The notes under the pieces: model-generated
Databases searched by the model: none
The model's input: only the letters and a program-made list of their open reading frames with translations
What the model was told of the DNA's origin: nothing
Position numbers and translations under genes: made by a program
Shown: positions 1 to 9,677 of the stretch, piece after piece
Layout: every line of letters begins with the position of its first letter
How positions within the stretch are numbered: position 1 is the stretch's first letter
Origin: JAFGSZ01 sp964492185
Lineage (GTDB): Bacteria; Bacteroidota; Bacteroidia; Bacteroidales; UBA10428
Direction of reading: 5' to 3'
DNA: 64,000 bases
Assembly: GCA_964492185.1 (NCBI GenBank)
Contig: CAZBJH010000003.1
Coordinates: forward strand, 1 to 64,000

Positions 1-45
1 AATGAGTTCAAGAGCTCACTTTTAAATGAGTTCAAGAGCTCACTT
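1..45. repeat. tandem direct repeat, 24-bp period, cut by window edge
   Basis: Two identical 21-base copies (positions 1-21 and 25-45) start with AATGAGTTCAAGAGCTCACT and are separated by three bases. Each contains a GAGTTC..GAGCTC near-palindrome. The array may continue left of the window. No gene overlaps it. Confidence 0.75.
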
Positions 46-51
46 CGTTCG

Positions 52-114
52 GTTCACGCGCCTTGATCTCGAACATTCTGAACAAACACTATGACTTTAT
101 AGACAGGCTTTAAT
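52..114 (-). repeat. fragment of the dispersed foldback repeat family
   Basis: Read on the minus strand, this contains a CTGTCTATAAAGTC block followed by TAGTGTTTGTTCAGAATGTT and a GATCAAGGCGCG block. The same order of blocks is seen at 35276-35335. The rest of the element is absent. It lies upstream of treZ; the remaining 140 bases to the gene show nothing further that I recognise. Confidence 0.6.
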
Positions 115-253
115 TAATGAATACTATTGTTCGAAAACCTGTCTGTAATTCTATGAACCTTTAGCCAATAATGCAGAAAAATTATAACAAATAATTTGAC
201 TGAATTGTTATATAAAAGGTTCATTAATATTTCTAATCACTGAAACAAATTTT

Positions 254-2113
254 ATGGAACTTTATCAAAAACCTGGTATTTACAAGCTGCCCGATGATCA
301 ATGGAAATGCTGCGTATGGGCACCCCATGCCCGGAAAACAGAGTTGGTACTGAACCCTGGTTCTACTGAGGAAAATGTAATTGACTTAACAAAGGATGCA
401 GCCGGTTACTGGAAAACAGAATTCCGGCTTAAACAAAACGGCACCAAATATAAATACAGAATAAACGGTAAAAAACTACTTCCTGATCCGGCTTCATTAT
501 CACAGCCCGAAGGAGTACACGGTGCTTCCGCGATTATTGACCTGCAATCCTTCAACTGGTCAGATCAACAATGGAAGAATATCCCCCCTGACCAGACAGT
601 GATGTATGAATTACATACCGGCACATTTACCCCGAAACAAAACTTTGAAGGGATAACAGAAAAACTTGACTACCTCACGGATCTCGGCATAAATGCTATT
701 GAACTGATGCCTGTGAATCAGTTTCCCGGCAAACGGAACTGGGGATATGACGGAGTATATCCTTATGCAGTCCATAATCATTATGGTGGTGCCGAAGAAT
801 TACAAAAACTGGTAAATGCCTGTCATAATAAAAATATCGCACTTATTCTTGATGTGGTATATAACCATCTCGGGCCCGAAGGCAATTATCTGCCGGAATT
901 CGCACCTTACTTTACCAGGTCCTATAACACCCCGTGGGGAGCTGCAGTGAATTTTGACGATGTCTATAGCTACGGCCTTCGCAACTATTTCATTCAAAAT
1001 GCACTGATGTGGCTGAAAGACTTCCATGTTGATGCACTAAGACTGGACGCCGTGCATGCGATAAAAGACTATAGCGCAAAGCATTTCTTGCAGGAACTTC
1101 ATGAAGAAGTTGAACTACTGAATAAAGAAACCGGCAAAGACCATTATCTTATAGCCGAAAGCAATCTCAATGATGTGCGTTTGATAAATCCTTCAGAAAA
1201 GGGAGGATACGGACTGGAAGCACAATGGAACGATGATTATCATCATGCATTACATGCATTGCTTACCGGTGAAAGATCCGGGTATTATAAGGATTACGGG
1301 GAATCCTGTCATCTTTTAAAAGCGATCCGCGATGCATTTGTATACGATGGGATCTACTCGGATTTCAGGAAAAAGGTATACGGAAATACGGCGAAAGATA
1401 ACCCGGGAAAGCAATTTGTCATATTTAACCAGAATCACGACCAGGCAGGAAACAGAAAATCCGGTGACCGCCTGACCACTTTATTGAATTTTGAACAGTT
1501 GAAACTGTGCACGGCAACATTGTTTTCTTTACCTTTTGTTCCCATGCTGTTTATGGGTGAGGAATACGGCGAATCATCACCTTTTCTCTATTTTGTCGAC
1601 CATACAAGTAATGAACTGAACAAACTGGTCAGGCAGGGCAGGAAAAAAGAGTTCAGTCATTCATGGGACAAATCCCCTCCTCCTGATCCTGATAAAGAAG
1701 AAACATTCCTTCAGTCTGCCCTGAAATGGAATTACAAAACGAACAGGTATCAATCGGCACTGCTTTCATTGCACAAATTTCTTATATCATTAAGAAAAAC
1801 ACATCCGGTGTTTAGTAAGCCGGTAAGGGAAAACCTGAAGATAAATACCTGCAATACCGGTAATATCCTGCAACTTGAACGTTTTTACGGAAATAATGCT
1901 ATTCTGGGATTTTTTAATTACTCTGCTGAAAGGGAAGAAATTCAACTTAATCCTCATTATTCATCCGGGCTTACCCTGATACTTAATACTGCATCTTCCG
2001 AATGGGAGGGTAATTTTGATAATATCCCGCTGCATCCGGAAGAAAACACTACAATTACTGTAATGCCCGGGTCGGCAATAATTTTCGAAGGCATTGTCAG
2101 GAAGCCAACCTGA
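254..2113 (+). CDS. treZ: malto-oligosyltrehalose trehalohydrolase TreZ
   Basis: Releases free trehalose from the maltooligosyl-trehalose made by TreY, in the cytoplasm. The 619 residues fit the family length of about 550-620. An N-terminal E-set domain (about 1-100) precedes the GH13 barrel. Visible family motifs are YELHTGTFTP, the GYDGVYPYAV block, LDVVYNHLGPEGNYLP, the catalytic nucleophile Asp265 in LRLDAVHAIKD, acid/base Glu302 in LIAESNLND, and transition-state Asp396 in NQNHDQAGNR. It is the first gene of a six-gene same-strand glucan/trehalose cluster; its partner TreY is the fifth gene (9678-12407). The ATG at 254 gives the full E-set start, and no upstream in-frame extension is needed. 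No operator was recognised upstream. Confidence 0.95.
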   Translation: MELYQKPGIYKLPDDQWKCCVWAPHARKTELVLNPGSTEENVIDLTKDAAGYWKTEFRLKQNGTKYKYRINGKKLLPDPASLSQPEGVHGASAIIDLQSFNWSDQQWKNIPPDQTVMYELHTGTFTPKQNFEGITEKLDYLTDLGINAIELMPVNQFPGKRNWGYDGVYPYAVHNHYGGAEELQKLVNACHNKNIALILDVVYNHLGPEGNYLPEFAPYFTRSYNTPWGAAVNFDDVYSYGLRNYFIQNALMWLKDFHVDALRLDAVHAIKDYSAKHFLQELHEEVELLNKETGKDHYLIAESNLNDVRLINPSEKGGYGLEAQWNDDYHHALHALLTGERSGYYKDYGESCHLLKAIRDAFVYDGIYSDFRKKVYGNTAKDNPGKQFVIFNQNHDQAGNRKSGDRLTTLLNFEQLKLCTATLFSLPFVPMLFMGEEYGESSPFLYFVDHTSNELNKLVRQGRKKEFSHSWDKSPPPDPDKEETFLQSALKWNYKTNRYQSALLSLHKFLISLRKTHPVFSKPVRENLKINTCNTGNILQLERFYGNNAILGFFNYSAEREEIQLNPHYSSGLTLILNTASSEWEGNFDNIPLHPEENTTITVMPGSAIIFEGIVRKPT

Positions 2114-2147
2114 GCAGTATAAACAGAAAAATGTCCAAAAGAAACCG

Positions 2148-2173
2148 ATCATCAATAATAATTATTGATCATT
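2148..2173 (+). terminator. AT-rich stem-loop between treZ and glgE
   Basis: TCAATAAT and ATTATTGA (2152-2168) form a near-continuous 8-bp stem, followed by TTTTATG. It is AT-only and its tight loop makes it a weak terminator. It could instead be an mRNA-processing or attenuation element within the operon. Confidence 0.3.
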
Positions 2174-2220
2174 TTATGTAAAATTTTGTTGTAATAAACC
2201 CATACAATACCGGAAACTTT

Positions 2221-4236
2221 ATGCAAAATACACAAAACCTATTTAAGAACGGGCGGGAACGAGTGATCATCGAGAAAGTAAAGCCCGAAATAGACGGGGG
2301 CAAATTTGCCGCTAAACGCGTACAGGGAGATATTGCAGATATCAGGGCAACTGTATTTTCCGACGGGCATGACAGGATAAGTGCAGAGGTATTGTTCCGT
2401 AAGAGCAGCGATAAAAACTGGCAGATATCCCCCATGGTTCACAAAGGAAATGACCACTGGGAAGGTTTTTTCCCGGTGATGGAAACAGGTTGGTATACCT
2501 TCACAATAAGGGCATGGATAAACAGGTTTGAGACCTGGTACAATGACATTTTAAAAAAATACAATGCCGGTGTCGGCTTCGAATCCGATCTGATGTCGGG
2601 CGCACAGCTTATCGAACATCATATAAAATCAAAAAAGATCAGTGGAAACGACCTGGCCGCCCTTGAGGAAATAACTGCTGAACTTACTGCAGACAATAAA
2701 GCTTTGGAAGACAGGATGATCGCGGTAAAATCCGGTGAACTGGCAAAAATTCTTCGTAATTACCCTCTACGTGAATTTGCGGTTCAATATGACAAAGAGT
2801 TAAATATCATCTGTGAACGAAAGAAAGCAGCTTTCAGTTCCTGGTATGAATTTTTTCCCAGATCAATATGGGAACCCGGAAAGGAAAAAGGTACTCTGAA
2901 AACCTGTATTGACCGCCTGCCCTATGTCGCGGGCATGGGATTCGACGTATTATACCTTCCGCCAATACACCCCATAGGAAATACGAAAAGAAAAGGCAGG
3001 AACAATAATGCAGAAACGCAACCCGGGGAACCCGGATCTCCGTGGGCCATCGGGAATAAGGAAGGGGGGCATAAGTCCGTTCATCCCGAACTGGGCACCC
3101 CTGAAGATCTCAGCCAATTGATAAATTCAGTCAAAGAATACAATATGGAGATCGCCCTTGATATCGCTTTTCAGTGTTCTCCCGATCATCCCTGGGTAAA
3201 AGAGCATCCGCGATGGTTCAGAAAAAGGCCCGACGGAAGCATACAATACGCGGAAAATCCACCTAAAAAATACGAGGATATTTACCCCGTTAATTTCGAG
3301 ACTGAAGACTGGCAGGCCCTTTGGAAAGAATTAAAAAGCGTGTTCGAATACTGGATTGAACAAGGTGTGAAAATTTTCCGGGTTGATAATCCGCACACTA
3401 AATCTGTTCGCTTCTGGGGATGGCTCATTCGTGAACTTAAGAGCGACTATCCTGACCTGATCTTTTTAGCAGAAGCGTTTACAAGACCGGCAATGATGTA
3501 CCAGTTGGCAAAACAGGGTTTTACACAATCCTATACCTACTTCACCTGGAGAAACACAAAATGGGAACTTACCAGGTATTTTGAAGAGCTCACCCGCACG
3601 ACGGTTAAAGATTTCTTTCGTCCCAATCTATGGCCGAACACTCCCGATATCCTGCCCGAATTCCTGCAGGTCAGCGGTCGTCCGGGATTTATTATCCGCC
3701 TGGTTCTTGCAGCCACTCTAAGCTCCAGTTATGGAATATACGGACCTGCTTATGAGCTTATGGAAAACACTCCCCTGGAATGGGGGAGAGAGGAATACCT
3801 GGATTCTGAAAAATTTGAGATCAAACACTGGGATATTGAAAGAAAAGAATCACTAAAAAATATCATCAGGGAAATAAACATTGTCCGTGAAGAGAATGCT
3901 GCCTTACATAATAATTCCAGCCTTCGGTTTCATAATATAGAAAACGAACAGATCATTGCATACAGTAAACACACGCCTGATTTGTCAAACATAATACTCG
4001 TCATTGTAAACCTCGATCCGCACCATACCCATTCTGGCTGGGTACATTTACCCCTTGAAAAATTCGGAATTGAACAACACGATACATATCAGGTTTTTGA
4101 TCTGATCACAAAAACCAGGTATTTATGGAGCGGTGAATATAATTATGTAGAGCTTAACCCCGGTGTTTTTCCTGCTCATGTGTTTAAGGTTCGGCGAAAA
4201 ATCCGAACCGAGCAGGATTTCGATTATTTTATGTAA
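2221..4236 (+). CDS. glgE: alpha-1,4-glucan:maltose-1-phosphate maltosyltransferase GlgE
   Basis: Extends alpha-1,4-glucan chains by transferring maltosyl units from maltose-1-phosphate with release of phosphate. The 671 residues match the usual 640-700. An N-terminal domain begins with the typical VIIEKVKPEIDGGKFAAKR block. The GH13 subfamily 3 barrel has the LPPIHPIGNTKRKGRNN loop, nucleophile Asp389 in FRVDNPHTK and general acid Glu418 in FLAEAFTRP. The NPHTK and NTKRKGRNN signatures separate GlgE from ordinary amylases. Its substrate should come from the maltokinase half of the next gene (4275-7610), which starts 38 bases after this stop, so co-transcription is likely. No truncation is visible. 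Confidence 0.95.
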   Translation: MQNTQNLFKNGRERVIIEKVKPEIDGGKFAAKRVQGDIADIRATVFSDGHDRISAEVLFRKSSDKNWQISPMVHKGNDHWEGFFPVMETGWYTFTIRAWINRFETWYNDILKKYNAGVGFESDLMSGAQLIEHHIKSKKISGNDLAALEEITAELTADNKALEDRMIAVKSGELAKILRNYPLREFAVQYDKELNIICERKKAAFSSWYEFFPRSIWEPGKEKGTLKTCIDRLPYVAGMGFDVLYLPPIHPIGNTKRKGRNNNAETQPGEPGSPWAIGNKEGGHKSVHPELGTPEDLSQLINSVKEYNMEIALDIAFQCSPDHPWVKEHPRWFRKRPDGSIQYAENPPKKYEDIYPVNFETEDWQALWKELKSVFEYWIEQGVKIFRVDNPHTKSVRFWGWLIRELKSDYPDLIFLAEAFTRPAMMYQLAKQGFTQSYTYFTWRNTKWELTRYFEELTRTTVKDFFRPNLWPNTPDILPEFLQVSGRPGFIIRLVLAATLSSSYGIYGPAYELMENTPLEWGREEYLDSEKFEIKHWDIERKESLKNIIREINIVREENAALHNNSSLRFHNIENEQIIAYSKHTPDLSNIILVIVNLDPHHTHSGWVHLPLEKFGIEQHDTYQVFDLITKTRYLWSGEYNYVELNPGVFPAHVFKVRRKIRTEQDFDYFM

Positions 4237-4274
4237 TACAATTTAATTATCACATTCCGGTAATCAGATAATAA

Positions 4275-7200
4275 ATGGCAAAAGATAAAAATACAAAAGA
4301 AAATTTGTGGTATAAGGACGCCATAATATATCAGCTTCACGTGCAATCCTTTTTAGATAGTAATGCTGACGGAACAGGGGATTTCAAAGGTTTGCTGACA
4401 AAACTCGATTATTTGCAAAATCTTGGTGTCAATGTCTTATGGCTCCTGCCGTTTTATCCTTCGCCACTGCGCGACGGCGGTTATGATATTGCCGATTTCA
4501 CCAGTATTCATCCTTCCTACGGAAAACTGGCCGAATTCAAAAAATTCATCCGCGAAGCACATAACAGGGGGTTAAAAGTGATCACCGAACTGGTTCTGAA
4601 CCATACTTCAATTGACCATACCTGGTTTCAGCGCGCAAGAAAAGCAAAACCACGTAGCAAATGGCACAATTTCTATGTATGGAACAATAATCCGGATAAA
4701 TACACTGAAGCCCGCATAATTTTCAAGGATTTTGAAACCTCTAACTGGGCGTGGGATCCTGTTGCCAAGTCATATTACTGGCACAGGTTTTATTCTCATC
4801 AGCCAGATCTTAATTATGAACATCCTGCTGTACAAAAAGCCATGTTTAAAGTCATTGATTTCTGGTTTGGGATCGGTGTTGACGGCTTGCGCCTGGATGC
4901 TGTACCTTATCTTTTTGAGGAAGAAGGAACAAATTGTGAAAACCTGCCCAAAACACATAAATTTCTGAAAGATCTCAGAAAATACATTGATAACAAGTAC
5001 GAAAATAAAATGCTGCTTGCCGAAGCCAACCAATGGCCGGAAGATGCAGCAGAATACTTTGGCAACGGGGATGAATGCCATATGGCCTTTCACTTCCCTG
5101 TCATGCCCCGCCTGTTCATGGGCTTAAGGATGGAGGACCGTTTCCCCGTGATCGATATCCTTGAACAAACTCCTGAAATCCCTTCTTCCTGCCAGTGGGC
5201 TATCTTTCTTAGAAATCACGATGAACTTACTCTTGAAATGGTTACTGATGAAGAAAGAGATTACATGTATAAGAGTTTTGCAAAAGAACCCGAACAAAGA
5301 ATAAACCTTGGAATACGAAGAAGGCTTGCTCCTTTATTGGATGCTGACCGTCGCAAAATAGAATTAATGAATATACTGCTGTTTTCATTACCTGGAACAC
5401 CTATCATATATTATGGAGATGAAATCGGTATGGGTGATAATTATTATCTTGGTGACCGTCACGGTGTGCGCACTCCCATGCAATGGGCCCCGGATAAGAA
5501 TGCAGGTTTTTCAACAGCCTCCCCTCAAAAGCTTTATCTTCCGGTAATCATTGAACCCGAATATCATTATGAAGCGATCAATGTTGAAAGCCAGGACAAA
5601 AATGCTTCTTCGCTTTTATGGTGGATGCGCCGAGTGATTGCAATGAGGAAAAAATACAAGGCTTTCAGTCGCGGTATTACAAAATTTATCAACTCGGGAA
5701 ACCCAAAAATCCTTTCATTTATCCGTGAATTCGAAAATGAAAGGATCCTTGTTATTGTAAATCTTTCACGTTATACACAGATCTCACAACTGAACCTTAT
5801 CGAATACGAAGGATACATTCCCCGGGAAGTATTCAGCCGCAATGATTTCCCGATGATCGATGATGCACTGTATACTTTACCATTGAAACAAAAAGAATAT
5901 TATTGGTTCAGCCTTATCAAGCCTGCAACAGACGAAAATATTCTTACAGCTAAACAGGAATTTAATATTCGTCTGAGATCACGGGGATGGAATGTATTCA
6001 GCCAGGAAGTAAAAAACTATTTTGAAGAATATCTGCTCACGAATTACCTGTTGCAAAGCAGATGGTTCAGAGGTAAGGCAAAAATCATAAAAAGTATTCA
6101 CCTCAGTGATAATATACCCCTTTATAAAACAGAAGGTTTAAACAGCTATATATTATTTATTGAAGCCGAATATGTTGAACATTCTTCGGAAACCTATATA
6201 TTACCGATATCCCTTGCCTTCGGAGAAGAAGCAGGCGATATTAAATACGAATATCCCAATGCTGTTATTGCCAAAATCACGTTTGATGATGAAGAGGCTA
6301 TTATTTATGACAGCTCAGTAAGCAAAGCATTCCACAATTATCTGCTTAACCTCATAAATACAAGAAAAAAGGCAAAAGGGCGGTTTAGTGAAATTACCGG
6401 TAACCCTGGAAAATTATTAAAGACAGCCAATCGCAACAAATCACTTCCTGAAGAATCCAGGATAGTAGGTTTTGAACAATCAAATACCTCCATCCTATAC
6501 AGTGATCAGTTTTTCCTGAAATTATACCGGTGTCCGGAAGAAGGATACAATCCCGAACTTGAGTTAATCCGGAATCTTACTGAAAAAACAAAATACACAA
6601 ATTTTCCACCTTTTGCCGGTGAGCTGGAATACCGCGGAAATAAAGGAGGTGCATTGTCAGTTGCAATTCTGACCGGTTTTATCCCTAATGAAGGTAATGC
6701 ATGGGATTTCACTCAGACAAATATTGATCAGTATTTTGAACATATTATTGCCCAACGAAACGAAATAAACCTGCCATCAATTGACAATTATAGCATTTAT
6801 CAACCTGTAGATCCCGAATACCTCGAGTTGCTTACCGATCTGTCAGGGCATTTCTTCACCGATATGGTCTCTTTACTGGCCAAACGCACAGCAGAACTTC
6901 ATAAAGCACTGTTGTCTGTTTCAGGTGCTGATTTTAAACCCGAATCTTTCTCATTGCTTTATCAGAAATCCGTGTATCAATCAGTTCGTACACTAATAAG
7001 GAGAACCCTCAATGATCTGAAAGGAAAACAGAAAAACATGCCCGCTTCATTGCATGAGGATCTGAACGTGGTGTTAACAAAAGAAAATGAGATCCTTAAT
7101 TACATCAAACATATACTCACGCGGAAAAAGATCAATTCCGTAAAATCAAGGATACACGGAGATTATCATTTGGGCCAGGTACTTTTTACCGGGAAAGATT

Positions 7201-7610
7201 TCATTATCATTGATTTTGAAGGAGAACCCGCCCGGACTATCAGTGCAAGAAAGCTTAAATACTGCCCGCTGAAAGATGTTGCAGGAATGATCCGTTCATT
7301 GCATTATGCCGTGTACATGTCATATTTCAATAAGATATCCGTCAGACCCGAAGACAGGAAATTATTAATGCCCTGGCTTGAAGTCTGGTATAAAAATATC
7401 TGCAGTACATTTATTAAAGCATACATTGAAGAAGCAGGTAACGCGGATTTTGTTCCGGGCACAGCCGAAGAGCTGGAAGGACTGTTAAATATTTATCTTC
7501 TTGAAAAGGCAGTCTATGAGATCGGGTATGAAATGAACAATCGTCCTGACTGGACTATTATACCTCTTAAAGGAATGACTGAAGTTATAAGTCAGTCCAT
7601 AAGTAAGTAG
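4275..7610 (+). CDS. treS: trehalose synthase-maltokinase fusion (TreS-Pep2)
   Basis: Bifunctional 1111-residue protein. Residues 1 to about 560 are a GH13 trehalose synthase that interconverts trehalose and maltose. Visible elements are YQLHVQSFLDSNADGTGDF, nucleophile Asp208 in LRLDAVPYLF, Glu250 in LLAEANQWP and Asp316 in LRNHDELTLEM. Residues from about 590 to 1111 are an aminoglycoside-phosphotransferase-like maltokinase, with catalytic Asp963 in RIHGDYHLGQ and metal-binding Asp980 in IIIDFEGEPAR. Fusion keeps maltose production and its phosphorylation to maltose-1-phosphate in one polypeptide. This feeds GlgE, encoded just upstream. The same fusion is known from other GlgE-pathway bacteria. 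Both active sites look intact. Confidence 0.95.
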   Translation: MAKDKNTKENLWYKDAIIYQLHVQSFLDSNADGTGDFKGLLTKLDYLQNLGVNVLWLLPFYPSPLRDGGYDIADFTSIHPSYGKLAEFKKFIREAHNRGLKVITELVLNHTSIDHTWFQRARKAKPRSKWHNFYVWNNNPDKYTEARIIFKDFETSNWAWDPVAKSYYWHRFYSHQPDLNYEHPAVQKAMFKVIDFWFGIGVDGLRLDAVPYLFEEEGTNCENLPKTHKFLKDLRKYIDNKYENKMLLAEANQWPEDAAEYFGNGDECHMAFHFPVMPRLFMGLRMEDRFPVIDILEQTPEIPSSCQWAIFLRNHDELTLEMVTDEERDYMYKSFAKEPEQRINLGIRRRLAPLLDADRRKIELMNILLFSLPGTPIIYYGDEIGMGDNYYLGDRHGVRTPMQWAPDKNAGFSTASPQKLYLPVIIEPEYHYEAINVESQDKNASSLLWWMRRVIAMRKKYKAFSRGITKFINSGNPKILSFIREFENERILVIVNLSRYTQISQLNLIEYEGYIPREVFSRNDFPMIDDALYTLPLKQKEYYWFSLIKPATDENILTAKQEFNIRLRSRGWNVFSQEVKNYFEEYLLTNYLLQSRWFRGKAKIIKSIHLSDNIPLYKTEGLNSYILFIEAEYVEHSSETYILPISLAFGEEAGDIKYEYPNAVIAKITFDDEEAIIYDSSVSKAFHNYLLNLINTRKKAKGRFSEITGNPGKLLKTANRNKSLPEESRIVGFEQSNTSILYSDQFFLKLYRCPEEGYNPELELIRNLTEKTKYTNFPPFAGELEYRGNKGGALSVAILTGFIPNEGNAWDFTQTNIDQYFEHIIAQRNEINLPSIDNYSIYQPVDPEYLELLTDLSGHFFTDMVSLLAKRTAELHKALLSVSGADFKPESFSLLYQKSVYQSVRTLIRRTLNDLKGKQKNMPASLHEDLNVVLTKENEILNYIKHILTRKKINSVKSRIHGDYHLGQVLFTGKDFIIIDFEGEPARTISARKLKYCPLKDVAGMIRSLHYAVYMSYFNKISVRPEDRKLLMPWLEVWYKNICSTFIKAYIEEAGNADFVPGTAEELEGLLNIYLLEKAVYEIGYEMNNRPDWTIIPLKGMTEVISQSISK

Positions 7611-7655
7611 TTGATAATAAAATTAGAAATATTGAAAACGGAAAAAAGAAAAGTG

Positions 7656-9665
7656 ATGTCAAAACAAAGGAAAACAAATACGCCAAAAAATACCAATCCG
7701 CCTTCAACAAATAAAATACCTGTAAAAGAAAGCATTACTCCCACCCCTGACAACATAAAAAAACAAAAAAGCCGGGAGTTTACTGATTATGACGAATATC
7801 TTTTCAGAGAAGGCAAACATTTCAGCCTTTATTACAAGCTGGGGTCGCATATTGTAGAAAAAAACAATCAGAAAGGCGTGGAATTCTCTGTCTGGGCCCC
7901 CAATGCAAAAGAAATCGCAGTAATAGGGGATTTCAATAACTGGAATTATGGCGCCAGCCTGATGCAGGCCCGCCAAGACGGATCAGGTATCTGGGAATTG
8001 TTTATTCCGGGGGTCAAAAAAGGTGATAATTATAAATATCATATCATTTCGGGTTCTCATGATTATTCAGTTGATAAAACCGATCCCTTTGCTGTTTTTT
8101 GTGAGGTGCCTCCCAGCACGGCATCCAAAGTATGGGATCTGGATTATACCTGGAATGACGAGCAATGGATGAAAGACCGGGTCAATATCAATTCACCTGA
8201 CCGCCCCATGTCGGTATATGAATTGCATCCCGAATCATGGCGCAGGGTCCCTGAAGAAGGAAACAGGCCTCTCACATACCGTGAAATGGCTGTCGATTTG
8301 ATTGATTATCTTAAAAAAAACGGTTTTACACACGTGGAATTACTTCCTGTTATGGAACATCCCTTTAGCGGATCATGGGGCTACCAGGTACTGGGATTTT
8401 TTGCCGCTACCAGCCGTTTTGGCACACCTCAGGATTTCATGTATCTTATCGACCGGCTGCACCAGAATAATATCGGAATTCTGCTGGACTGGGTACCTTC
8501 ACATTTTCCCGGTGATGAACACGGGCTGCATTATTTTGACGGTACTTACCTTTTTGAACATCATGATCCCCGGCAGGGTTACCATCCCGACTGGAGCAGT
8601 TATATTTTCAATTACGGAAGAAATGAGGTGAAGGAATTTCTCATCAGCAGTGCCCATTTCTGGTGTGACAAGTACCATGTTGACGGGATCCGCGTAGATG
8701 CAGTTGCTTCCATGCTTTATCTCGACTATTCACGTGAAGACGGTGAATGGATACCCAATGAGCATGGCGGACGCGAAAACCTGCAGGCAATTCAGTTCCT
8801 GCGCGAACTGAACGAATCACTGTACACCCGTTTTCCGGGCATACAAACAATAGCCGAGGAATCCACTGCATGGCCTATGGTCACACGGCCGGTTTATACA
8901 GGAGGATTGGGATTCGGATTTAAATGGAATATGGGCTGGATGCATGATACACTGGACTATTTTGCCAACGATCCCGTGCACCGCGGTTACCATCACAACA
9001 AAATTACCTTCAGCATGTGGTACGCGTTCAATGAAAATTTTATGCTCAGTCTTTCACACGATGAAGTAGTCCATGGTAAAGGATCAATGATCAACAAAAT
9101 GCCTGGAGATGAATGGCAAAAATTTGCCAACCTCAGATTACTTTATGGCTATATGTTCGCACATCCCGGTAAGAAACTCCTGTTCATGGGAAACGAATTC
9201 GGCCAGCGGTCGGAATGGAACCACGAAACCAGCCTTGACTGGCACCTCCTCGAAAACGAAAATCATAAAAGACTTCTGCGCTGGATAAAAGACCTGAACG
9301 CGACATACAAAAAATATCCTGCCCTTTATGAGGTTGACTTTGAATCCGCTGGTTTCAAATGGATCGACCCGGGTGATGCTGTAAACAGCATACTTAGTTT
9401 TGTGCGTTATGACAAAGGAAAGAAAAACATGGTAATGGTTATCTGTAATTTTACGCCGGTACCACGCCATAACTATCTCATTGGTGCGCCGGAAGAAGGA
9501 TACTGGAAGGAAATTCTGAATAGTGATGCCAAAGAATACGGGGGCAGCGGGCATGGTAATTTCGGCGGGGTGGACACCTCACCGGTACCTTATCATGAAG
9601 AAGAACAGTCGGTCAATATTGTTTTGCCACCCCTGGGTGTTGTTATATTCAGCAACTCTGAATAG
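7656..9665 (+). CDS. glgB: 1,4-alpha-glucan branching enzyme GlgB
   Basis: Introduces alpha-1,6 branches into the linear glucan made by GlgE. A TTG directly after the treS stop (7611) is in frame, but the ATG at 7656 (MSKQRKTN) is preferred. It gives 669 residues with a poorly conserved Lys/Pro/Asn-rich tail, then a CBM48 domain (about 65-150, VEFSVWAPNAKEIAVIGDFN). The GH13 subfamily 9 barrel has DWVPSHFP, nucleophile Asp348 in GIRVDAVASMLYLDYSR, acid/base Glu401 in TIAEESTAWP and Asp469 in LSHDEVVHGKGSM. A C-terminal all-beta domain ends the protein. All catalytic residues are present. It lies between the treS fusion and treY. Confidence 0.95.
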   Translation: MSKQRKTNTPKNTNPPSTNKIPVKESITPTPDNIKKQKSREFTDYDEYLFREGKHFSLYYKLGSHIVEKNNQKGVEFSVWAPNAKEIAVIGDFNNWNYGASLMQARQDGSGIWELFIPGVKKGDNYKYHIISGSHDYSVDKTDPFAVFCEVPPSTASKVWDLDYTWNDEQWMKDRVNINSPDRPMSVYELHPESWRRVPEEGNRPLTYREMAVDLIDYLKKNGFTHVELLPVMEHPFSGSWGYQVLGFFAATSRFGTPQDFMYLIDRLHQNNIGILLDWVPSHFPGDEHGLHYFDGTYLFEHHDPRQGYHPDWSSYIFNYGRNEVKEFLISSAHFWCDKYHVDGIRVDAVASMLYLDYSREDGEWIPNEHGGRENLQAIQFLRELNESLYTRFPGIQTIAEESTAWPMVTRPVYTGGLGFGFKWNMGWMHDTLDYFANDPVHRGYHHNKITFSMWYAFNENFMLSLSHDEVVHGKGSMINKMPGDEWQKFANLRLLYGYMFAHPGKKLLFMGNEFGQRSEWNHETSLDWHLLENENHKRLLRWIKDLNATYKKYPALYEVDFESAGFKWIDPGDAVNSILSFVRYDKGKKNMVMVICNFTPVPRHNYLIGAPEEGYWKEILNSDAKEYGGSGHGNFGGVDTSPVPYHEEEQSVNIVLPPLGVVIFSNSE

Positions 9666-9677
9666 AGATCATCTGTT

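Noticed and set aside
1..45. Possible CRISPR-like direct repeats at the window start
   Set aside because: Only two copies with a three-base spacer and a partly palindromic unit; no spacers of CRISPR length and no cas genes.
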